From NCBI RefSeq assembly GCF_000147695.2, contig NC_015958.1:1480001-1544000 (forward strand): 64,000 bases of DNA, given 5' to 3'. The notes below the pieces were generated by a model. The model had not been told where the DNA came from and made no database searches. It saw only the letters and a program-made list of their open reading frames with translations. A program made the translations under genes and the position numbers. The DNA comes from Thermoanaerobacter wiegelii Rt8.B1. GTDB taxonomy: Bacteria > Bacillota > Thermoanaerobacteria > Thermoanaerobacterales > Thermoanaerobacteraceae. Of the stretch, positions 58,123-64,000 are shown one piece after another; position 1 is the first letter of the stretch; each line of letters begins with the position of its first letter.

Positions 58123-58536
58123 TCAATTTAGATTGTATAAAGAATTTACTTCATCTTTTATATCCCCTGTAATGTCAAAATTCTCAGGCGCAACTAAAAA
58201 TATATAGCCAGATATCTTCTTTATCTCTCCATTAAGAGCATAGGCTGCACCGCTTAAAAAATCCACTACTCTTTGAGCTTCATTTTTGTCCATCTTTTGT
58301 AAATCTACAATCACCGGTTTTTTATTTTTTAATTCATTGCATATATTCATCACTTGTTCAAACTTTTCTGGCTTTAAAATCAAAACTTTTACTTGGGTCT
58401 GTGTATGAATATTGACAATTTTAGGCTTTCTATCGTAAGGTATGACAGGTTGTAAAGAGTCTACTTCTTCTTTCTCTTCTTCTGGCTCATCGATACCAAA
58501 GAAACTCATTAATTTATCAATCACTTTTGAAGACAT
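58123..58536 (-). CDS. sepF: Cell division protein SepF
   Basis: SepF anchors and bundles FtsZ at the division site. An N-terminal amphipathic helix region (VIDKLMSFFGIDEPEEE) is followed by an acidic linker and the DUF552 domain (VKVLILKPEKFEQVMNICNE, KKPVIVDLQKMDKNEAQRVV, DFLSGAAYALNGEIKKI). Length 137 residues. Confidence 0.94.
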   Translation of the reverse strand: MSSKVIDKLMSFFGIDEPEEEKEEVDSLQPVIPYDRKPKIVNIHTQTQVKVLILKPEKFEQVMNICNELKNKKPVIVDLQKMDKNEAQRVVDFLSGAAYALNGEIKKISGYIFLVAPENFDITGDIKDEVNSLYNLN

Positions 58537-58539
58537 TAA

Positions 58540-59238
58540 TTATCCCTCCACATTATATTGTCTTTGCCCAAAAATAGAAGTGCCAATTCTAACAATATTC
58601 GCCCCTTCTTCAACTGCTACCCAATAGTCATTGGACATGCCCATTGACAAAAATTCTACTTGTACATTATGTTGCTTAATTTCTTTTAGCTCTTCAAATA
58701 ATTCTTTCATCTTTCTAAAATAGGGCCTTACCTCTTCCGGTGGAAGGTAAGGAGCTATTGTCATAAGCCCTCTAATTCTTATATTATCATATTTTTCCAT
58801 TTCTTTAACAAAATTATGCATTTCTTCAGGAGGAATTCCGTATTTACTTTCCTCTCCACCAATATTGATTTCCACCAAACAATCTATTACGAGACTCTTT
58901 TGTTTAGCCCTTTTGTCTATTTCTTCTGCCAATTTAATACTATCTAAAGAATGTATCAACTTAACTTTGTCAATAATGTATTTCACTTTGTTTGTCTGTA
59001 AATGTCCTATAAAGTGAAATTCTACCTCATTTTTTAAATAAGGATACTTTTCATTTAACTCTTGAACCTTATTCTCACCTATGTCAGTTATTCCACAAGC
59101 AATAGCCTCTTTTATAGTTTCAACACCGAAAGTTTTAGTAGCTGCCACAATTAATATTTCCTCCGGATTTCTATTTACCTTTAATGCATGCTCTTTTATG
59201 TTTTCTTTTATCTTTCTTATATTTTCATATATAGTCGT
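58540..59238 (-). CDS. YggS family PLP homeostasis protein with a non-standard start
   Basis: YggS binds PLP and balances cellular PLP pools. The core is intact: LIVAATKTFGVETIKEA (PLP Lys), GITDIGENKVQEL, FHFIGHLQTNKVKYI, LVEINIGGEESKYG and SMGMSNDYWVAVEEGANIVR. Homology begins well before the first usual start codon (GTG 59148). The frame is open upstream to a TAA near 59250 but has no ATG, GTG or TTG there. GGGGGG lies six bases before an ACG at 59238, which would give 232 residues, the normal family length. Confidence 0.85.
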   Translation of the reverse strand, partial: TTIYENIRKIKENIKEHALKVNRNPEEILIVAATKTFGVETIKEAIACGITDIGENKVQELNEKYPYLKNEVEFHFIGHLQTNKVKYIIDKVKLIHSLDSIKLAEEIDKRAKQKSLVIDCLVEINIGGEESKYGIPPEEMHNFVKEMEKYDNIRIRGLMTIAPYLPPEEVRPYFRKMKELFEELKEIKQHNVQVEFLSMGMSNDYWVAVEEGANIVRIGTSIFGQRQYNVEG

Positions 59239-59250
59239 ATTTATCCCCCC

Positions 59251-60447
59251 TTATTTGCTCAAGTAATCCTCTCCATTTACCGCTATTTCGTCATACACTT
59301 TTAATCCAAATGTTTTATCAAGGCTTTCTACAATCGCATATTTGCCATCTGTAGCCTTTATTACTACTTCTTTAAAAGTAGGAACTTTGCCATTTTTTAT
59401 TGCAAAAACTCCTTCTTTTCCTTCTTTTTGTACAATAGAAGAAAGAGGTATTTTAAGTCCATTGTACTCTTTAACTTTAACTTTTACATTTATTTTAGAA
59501 GTTTTATAAAAGTTGGGATATTCATCTATCATCTCAATTATTCCTATATATAATTTATCGTCACCTTTATAGGTTTTTATAACTTTTCCCCGCAATTCAC
59601 CACCATAATTATCAATCAAAATTTTCACATTACTATCTTCTTTTAATAAGTCCTGTTGTTTTTCATTTAAAACCAACGCTAAATACCATTCCAAATTATC
59701 CACTATTTTTACAAAAGGGTAATCTCCTTTTACTTCTGTACTAATTTCTTTGGATTGAAAGTTTAAATTTTCAAGTTGTGTCGGATTTAAATTGAACATA
59801 TCTTTTTCATGTAGAATACTTTCACTGCCATCGAAATAGTAACTTACAATTCCTGACTCTGGTGAATTTACAGTAATCACATTTTTTTCTACATATTTTT
59901 CTAAATACTCCTTTTGCTCTTTTAAGTTTTCAATTCTTTGGAGCATTATTGGCCCTTTACTTAAAATTTCTTCTTTTTTGGCTTTTAAGTCTTCAATCCT
60001 TTTTTGTATTTTATCTGCACCAGGGCTATTTTGCTGTATCGCATTTTGATAATTTTGCTCTTCTTTCTTTATTATGTCGTCTAATTTTTGAACATCTGAA
60101 TAAAAAGGTATATTAGTATCCTGATTTTTTAGTTCTCTGTTTACCTCATCTAATTGATGTAGTTTTTCCTCATTAAAATCAGCAGAATAAACTTGCACAA
60201 TAGGAGTACCTTTGGGAACTTTTTCTCCACTTGGTACAAGTTTTTTTATTTTACCATCAAAAGGAGCATTTATCATTATTTCATTTTTTATAACATATCC
60301 TTGGGCATTAAAGGCTATTAAAATACTTCCATAAGTCACTACTGTAGTTTTATTTTGGTTTGCAAAAGTCGTTATCCCTACTTTACTTATGTAAACTATC
60401 ACCAATAATATAACTATAATTTTAGCTAACCTTTTCACATCTCTCAC
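59251..60447 (-). CDS. HlyD-family membrane-anchored adaptor-like protein
   Basis: One N-terminal membrane helix (LAKIIVILLVIVYISKVGIT) is followed by a barrel-sandwich half (INAPFDGKIKKLVPSGEKVP), a long coiled coil (~residues 105-195), the second barrel half (VNSPESGIVSYYFDG) and a beta domain ending in KVYDEIAVNGEDYL. This is the architecture of efflux adaptors, but no transporter gene is beside it. It heads the yggS-sepF-yggT-ylmH-divIVA run; a role in envelope assembly is inferred from position. Confidence 0.78.
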   Translation of the reverse strand: MRDVKRLAKIIVILLVIVYISKVGITTFANQNKTTVVTYGSILIAFNAQGYVIKNEIMINAPFDGKIKKLVPSGEKVPKGTPIVQVYSADFNEEKLHQLDEVNRELKNQDTNIPFYSDVQKLDDIIKKEEQNYQNAIQQNSPGADKIQKRIEDLKAKKEEILSKGPIMLQRIENLKEQKEYLEKYVEKNVITVNSPESGIVSYYFDGSESILHEKDMFNLNPTQLENLNFQSKEISTEVKGDYPFVKIVDNLEWYLALVLNEKQQDLLKEDSNVKILIDNYGGELRGKVIKTYKGDDKLYIGIIEMIDEYPNFYKTSKINVKVKVKEYNGLKIPLSSIVQKEGKEGVFAIKNGKVPTFKEVVIKATDGKYAIVESLDKTFGLKVYDEIAVNGEDYLSK

Positions 60448-60537
60448 CTATCAATATATTCTATATAAATGCCGATTTTCCTTCTACAAATTTATGCATA
60501 TATTCATTTTATCACAGTTTTTGATATTTTTATAGAC

Positions 60538-60575
60538 AAAATAAGGAGATGGTGAATTGCCCATCCCCTTATTTT
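60538..60575 (-). terminator. Terminator after the tryptophanase remnant
   Basis: AATAAGGAGATGG and CCATCCCCTTATT pair with a GT wobble around a short loop and are followed by a T run in both directions. Confidence 0.7.
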
Positions 60576-60760
60576 TTATTCTACCGGTTCTAATCTCGCA
60601 GTAAAATGCCTCAATATTGGCGGCTCATAAGTAAATCTATATCCTTTTATTTTATCTCTTCTTGCATAAACTCTTTTTACAGCCTCTGCTATAACATCCA
60701 TATGGCTGTTAGTGTAAACTCTCCTTGGAATTGTAAGGCGCACAAATTTATTTATCGCTC
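60576..60760 (-). pseudogene. Tryptophanase / beta-eliminating lyase C-terminal remnant
   Basis: About 60 codons on the minus strand read [57 protein letters not shown] and stop. This is the C-terminus of tryptophanase or tyrosine phenol-lyase. Nothing upstream matches the rest, so most of the gene has been lost, though the terminator is kept. The gap between the HlyD and RidA genes (60448-60868) is thereby largely explained. Confidence 0.82.
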
Positions 60761-60868
60761 TAGTTACAATTATACTGTTTTACCTAAAATTTCTTAACTG
60801 TTGATACCTCCTATTTTTATTTCCACAGCTTGTAATCGTTTAATAATTCTTTAAAAAAAGAGAAAACT

Positions 60869-61246
60869 TTATTTATGAGCAACTACTTCTATTTCTATAA
60901 GGGCACCCTTAGGAAGACTTTTTACTTCAACTAAGGAACGGGCAGGTGGATTGTCTTTAAAATACCTTCCATAAATCTCATTAATTTTTGCAAAATCCTC
61001 CATGTTAGTGACAAATACAGTCGTCTTTATAACATTATTAAGGTCCATTCCGGCAGCTTTTAAAATCGCTTTTATGTTCTCTAAAACCCTTTCCGTCTGC
61101 GCTTCAATACCTCCTTCTACAAGTTCTCCTGTAGCAGGATCAATTGCTATTTGTCCGGATGTGTACAAAAAGCCATCTATCATTACAGCTTGCGAGTATG
61201 GTCCAATAGCTTTAGGGGCGGCATCGGTGTTTATAATGGTTTTCAT
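60869..61246 (-). CDS. ridA: RidA family enamine/imine deaminase
   Basis: RidA hydrolyses reactive enamine intermediates such as 2-aminoacrylate. Motifs are AAPKAIGPYSQAVMIDGFLYTSGQIA-like (start TDAAPKAIGPYSQAV), NIKAILKAAGMDLNNVIKTT and the Arg in NPPARSLVEVKSLPKGALIE. Length 125 residues. The nearby Cys/Met PLP lyases produce such enamines, a plausible link. Confidence 0.94.
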   Translation of the reverse strand: MKTIINTDAAPKAIGPYSQAVMIDGFLYTSGQIAIDPATGELVEGGIEAQTERVLENIKAILKAAGMDLNNVIKTTVFVTNMEDFAKINEIYGRYFKDNPPARSLVEVKSLPKGALIEIEVVAHK

Positions 61247-61504
61247 TTATTTTCATCCTTTCAGTAAAAGTGTTATACAATATGTAAAATCTGAATACAT
61301 AGAATATTATATCATTAATATTTATGGCTTATCAATATTTTTTTAATGATTATAAAATTTTTTGCACTCCTTTGTTGTCAAAAATTTTAATATTAAACCC
61401 AGTGAAAAATAACGTAATATTGAAATAAAAAGAGAAAAATCTCATTTACCTTGTGTTTTTTTATGTTTTGGGCGAAAAATTGTGGATAAACTTAATTATT
61501 TAAT

Positions 61505-61529
61505 TTTGACTTTCTTTGACCTTTATAAT
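61505..61529 (+). promoter_or_regulatory. Promoter overlapped by a CtsR-type operator
   Basis: The minus strand of 61505-61521 reads GGTCAAAGAAAGTCAAA, an exact match to the CtsR heptad pair with a three-base spacer. TATAAT follows at 61524-61529. A DnaA-box-like TGTGGATAA lies upstream (61481-61489). The rest of the 250-base gap from ridA shows nothing else. Confidence 0.7.
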
Positions 61530-61558
61530 ATTAATTAAAGTAGAAATACAATTTAGTA

Positions 61559-61682
61559 TGTGCAGGAGGTGGTAAGTATGGTATTAAGGAGTGGTTTTCT
61601 CCCTTAATCGTACTTCCCATCTCTGCACTTCCCAAAAAATACATTGAAAAAGGAGAGGTGAGAAGTTCGCCTCTCCTTTTTT
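61559..61682 (+). other. Short transcript unit: 9-codon ORF inside a long hairpin, then terminator
   Basis: GTGCAGGAGGTGG to AAGGAG pairs with CTCCCTTAAT to CATCTCTGCAC in an imperfect ~28-bp hairpin (61559-61628). Within it, AGGAGGTGGTAAGT leads to an ATG (61578) and the ORF MVLRSGFLP with stop at 61607. A strong terminator (AAAGGAGAGG with its complement, 61649-61682) follows. The hairpin hides the ribosome-binding site, as in an RNA thermometer or translational attenuator. No downstream gene remains. Confidence 0.6.
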
Positions 61683-61810
61683 CATTTTTTAAAAAATTCT
61701 ATAATGGTGGGTAATAACACCCTATTTAAAAAAATAGAGCACTTGTTCTAAATACCTGTTATATTATAATTGTTCAAATACTAAAAACACTCAAAAGGCC
61801 AGAATAAGTG

Positions 61811-61951
61811 CATAACAATTATATCACAAAACTTTTAAAAGCTGAAGATATAAATCAAAATGTCATAACAAAAGTTAAAGTATCAAAGAGGGAGGCATAT
61901 GGATATAGGAATTTTGAACGATTTAGAAAGAGGATACCTTATTGTGTGTAA
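61811..61951 (+). pseudogene. ISL3-like transposase C-terminal remnant
   Basis: An open stretch reads NYITKLLKAEDINQNVITKV and REAYGYRNFERFRKRIPYCV before TAA. The AYGYRNFERFRKRI pattern is the C-terminus of ISL3-type transposases. The rest of the gene is absent. 61952-62158 shows no further gene. Confidence 0.6.
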
Positions 61952-62158
61952 ATAAGGGTAACAAGGGAATATAAAAGCAAATACTGGATAGCCTCTGTAT
62001 CAAATGAGGTCTAGAGTATAATGAAGTTATTTACATTTAATGTAAAATTGCTAATAATTACATTATGTTCTGATCTAAAAAGTAAGGGCAGGCATTCAGA
62101 AAACACCTACCCCACCTCTTGACAAAGAACCACATTTTAAATACTACACCAGCCAGCA

Positions 62159-64000
62159 CTATATTTGCCAGGCAACTTGGAACCCACTGGAAACTGCATC
62201 AATAATCTTACCTACATTGTAAGCATCTCCAATAACTCGAACATCAATTCCTTTATCCTCTAAGGTTTTCTTAAGTTCGTTTCCGACAGGCGACTGTCCA
62301 ATAGCTAATACAACCTTATGAGCACGTATGAAATCTTGTTTCCCTTCCTTACCCACTGCTGCTACACCCTCGGGAGTGATCTCAGTAACTACCTTACCTG
62401 TCCTTGCAGTTATACCCAGCTTGGTGAACTGCTGCATCATATCGAATCGGCTTATTGGCTCCATGTCTATAGCTATATCGGATAGCATTTCGACTATAGT
62501 TACCTTAGCCCCTTTTTCAGCCAGATAATGGGCGGTTTCGCAGCCTACTAATCCACCACCAATCACAACAACTTCTTCGTCTTTATCGAAAGACACCTTT
62601 CCTGCTAATACATCCCATGCCTGGAAAACAAACGTATTTTCTTTCTCCGCCCCTTTAATCCTGGGTGTCACAGGTTCAGAACCCGTAGCAAGGATCACAT
62701 AGTCCGGTGAAAGCGCTGCAATAGTCTCAGCATCTGCGGTAACACCGCTTCTGACTTCTACGCCAGCTCTCGAAAGTTCCGCTTCAAGCCAGTCGCGGAA
62801 CCACTTAATTTTAGCTTTTCCAGGCGACGCTGATGCAATTTCTAGCTGGCCCCCTAGATGTTGTTTCTTTTCATACAATATAACTTGGTGCCCTCGTTTG
62901 GCAGCAGTGATAGCTGCCTGCATCCCCGCCGGTCCTCCACCGGCCACTACTACTTTTTTCTTTACAGGAGCTTGTTTAATTTCGCTATATACACCTTCAC
63001 GGCCAGCTACGGGGTTGACGGTGCAACGGAGACGGAGATTCTGAAATACACGTCCGCCTATGCAGCCAATATTGCAGGAAATGCACTTACGTATTTCGTT
63101 TTGCCGACCCTCTTTAGCTTTCTTGGGCCATTCCGGATCGGCTATCAATCCGCGACCGACAGCTACAAAATCCGCCCGCCCTTCAGCAATGATTTTTTCG
63201 GCGAACTCAGGCTCACGAATCACACCGACAGTAATTACCGGGATATTTACTACCTTCTTTATTTCTTCCGCAAGATATACGCGCCATCCCTGTTCAAACC
63301 TCGATGGCTCCAGAAGAGTAGGCATCGACTCGTAAATGCCTGCACTTACATGTAACACATGTACGCCCGCTTCCTCCAGCATTTTGGCTATTTGTTTGCC
63401 CTCTTCTAAAGTATTGCCACCCTCGACAAACTCGTCGGCACTAAAACGGAAACTTATTGGATAGTCTTCTCCTACAGCTTCTTTAATCCTCCGAATTATC
63501 TCCAAAGGGAAGCGCATTCTTCTTTCAAAGCTACCACCATATTTGTCGACCCGCCGATTTGTACGTGGCGACATGAACTGCCCAATAAGATATCCATGTG
63601 CGCCGTGCAGCTCTATTCCGTCAAACATCGCTCCTTTAGCTCTCACAGCAGCATCAACGAATTTCTGAATTATCTCTTCAATTTCGTTGATTGTGAGCTC
63701 TCGCGGTTGAGTACCCAGAAATGAACAAGGAACTGGAGATGGAGCTACAGGTTGAAGCCCTTCTGTTATACCAGGAGTGGTTTGACGACCAGCATGGTGT
63801 ATCTGCATAAAAATTTTAGCCCCATAACTGTGGACAGCCTCTGCCAGCTCAAAAAATCCGGCCATGTACTTGTCGTCATCAAGCCGCAACTGGCAGGCAA
63901 CATTTTTGCCCTGAGGGTAATCTACCTGCACATTTTCTAAGATTATAAGCCCTACCCCACCCCTTGCACGGGCTACGTAATAGTCAATGAGTCTTTGACT
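62159..64000 (-). CDS. Old-yellow-enzyme / 2-enoate reductase-like flavoprotein (5' partial)
   Basis: An FMN TIM-barrel half (IFMQIHHAGRQTTPGITEG, FDGIELHGAHGYLIGQFMSP, PISFRFSADEFVEGG) is followed by a [4Fe-4S] site (KCISCNIGCIGG then LRLRCTVNP). A pyridine-nucleotide/FAD domain with KKVVVAGGGPAGMQAAITAA and VVVIGGGLVGCETAHYLAEK completes it. This layout fits 2-enoate reductases, 2,4-dienoyl-CoA reductase and BaiCD. The frame is open to the window edge (reads SQRLIDYYVARARGGVG), so about 35-60 N-terminal residues are missing. The DNA is clearly more GC-rich than its neighbours. Confidence 0.92.
   Translation of the reverse strand, partial: SQRLIDYYVARARGGVGLIILENVQVDYPQGKNVACQLRLDDDKYMAGFFELAEAVHSYGAKIFMQIHHAGRQTTPGITEGLQPVAPSPVPCSFLGTQPRELTINEIEEIIQKFVDAAVRAKGAMFDGIELHGAHGYLIGQFMSPRTNRRVDKYGGSFERRMRFPLEIIRRIKEAVGEDYPISFRFSADEFVEGGNTLEEGKQIAKMLEEAGVHVLHVSAGIYESMPTLLEPSRFEQGWRVYLAEEIKKVVNIPVITVGVIREPEFAEKIIAEGRADFVAVGRGLIADPEWPKKAKEGRQNEIRKCISCNIGCIGGRVFQNLRLRCTVNPVAGREGVYSEIKQAPVKKKVVVAGGGPAGMQAAITAAKRGHQVILYEKKQHLGGQLEIASASPGKAKIKWFRDWLEAELSRAGVEVRSGVTADAETIAALSPDYVILATGSEPVTPRIKGAEKENTFVFQAWDVLAGKVSFDKDEEVVVIGGGLVGCETAHYLAEKGAKVTIVEMLSDIAIDMEPISRFDMMQQFTKLGITARTGKVVTEITPEGVAAVGKEGKQDFIRAHKVVLAIGQSPVGNELKKTLEDKGIDVRVIGDAYNVGKIIDAVSSGFQVAWQI

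Noticed and set aside
61481-61489. A replication origin suggested by a DnaA-box-like sequence
   Set aside because: Only one box is present and no dnaA, dnaN or box cluster is nearby.

Overview
The window looks like a chromosomal segment of a low-GC thermophilic Firmicute, most likely Thermoanaerobacter or a close relative. This is inferred from the AT-rich base composition, the PyrR-attenuated pyr operon, T-box leaders in front of trpE and ileS, the ylm/sepF/divIVA block, a CtsR-type operator and the CRISPR repeat style. No database search was possible, so the genus is an inference.

Layout. 1-10.5 kb is housekeeping: a partial rRNA methyltransferase, a peptidoglycan-binding protein, the complete leftward pyr operon (pyrR-pyrB-pyrC-pyrF-pyrK-pyrD-pyrE) with two PyrR attenuators, a PurM/HypE-like protein, a GC-rich structured RNA candidate, rluD and lspA. 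10.6-25.8 kb is an accessory/defence island: a Uma2 nuclease-like gene, a McrB-like AAA+ GTPase paired with a DUF2357 PD-(D/E)xK protein, a decayed type III restriction gene cut by an IS110 fragment, an IS21 element split by a dead IS3 element, and a 41-repeat CRISPR array whose trailer end carries an IS110 element inserted inside a CRISPR repeat. No cas gene is present in the window. 25.9-34.4 kb is mixed housekeeping: mscL, TauE, nitroreductase, ECF sigma/anti-sigma, transglutaminase, tRNA-Trp, PspC, YjbQ, DksA-like, DUF5665 and a Cys/Met PLP enzyme.

34.4-39.5 kb is a group II intron inserted directly after a transcription terminator. Its reverse transcriptase gene is itself split by a 3.2 kb three-gene DDE/AAA+ transposon with a perfect 6-bp target duplication. 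The intron replaced the stop codon of the convergent bcp gene. 39.5-47.6 kb is the trp operon (trpE-G-D-C-F-B-A plus aroF and bcp) under a partly duplicated tryptophan T-box; trpE carries two frameshifts. 47.6-53.1 kb is a methylthioadenosine/methionine salvage cluster (class II aldolase, mtnA, mtnP, methionine gamma-lyase, plus MTA/SAH deaminase). 53.2-60.4 kb is ileS with its T-box, and the divIVA-ylmH-yggT-sepF-yggS block. 60.5-64 kb holds a tryptophanase remnant, ridA, an orphan CtsR-type promoter with a 9-codon ORF in a hairpin, a transposase remnant and a partial 2-enoate-reductase-like gene.

The most unusual biology is at the CRISPR trailer. The IS110 element encodes a candidate bridge RNA whose loops match both the CRISPR-repeat target and the element's own right end. 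A second, truncated IS110 copy is flanked by a hybrid IS/CRISPR repeat that has been duplicated over exactly one repeat length around a spacer-sized insert, as if spacer acquisition had used the hybrid repeat as template.
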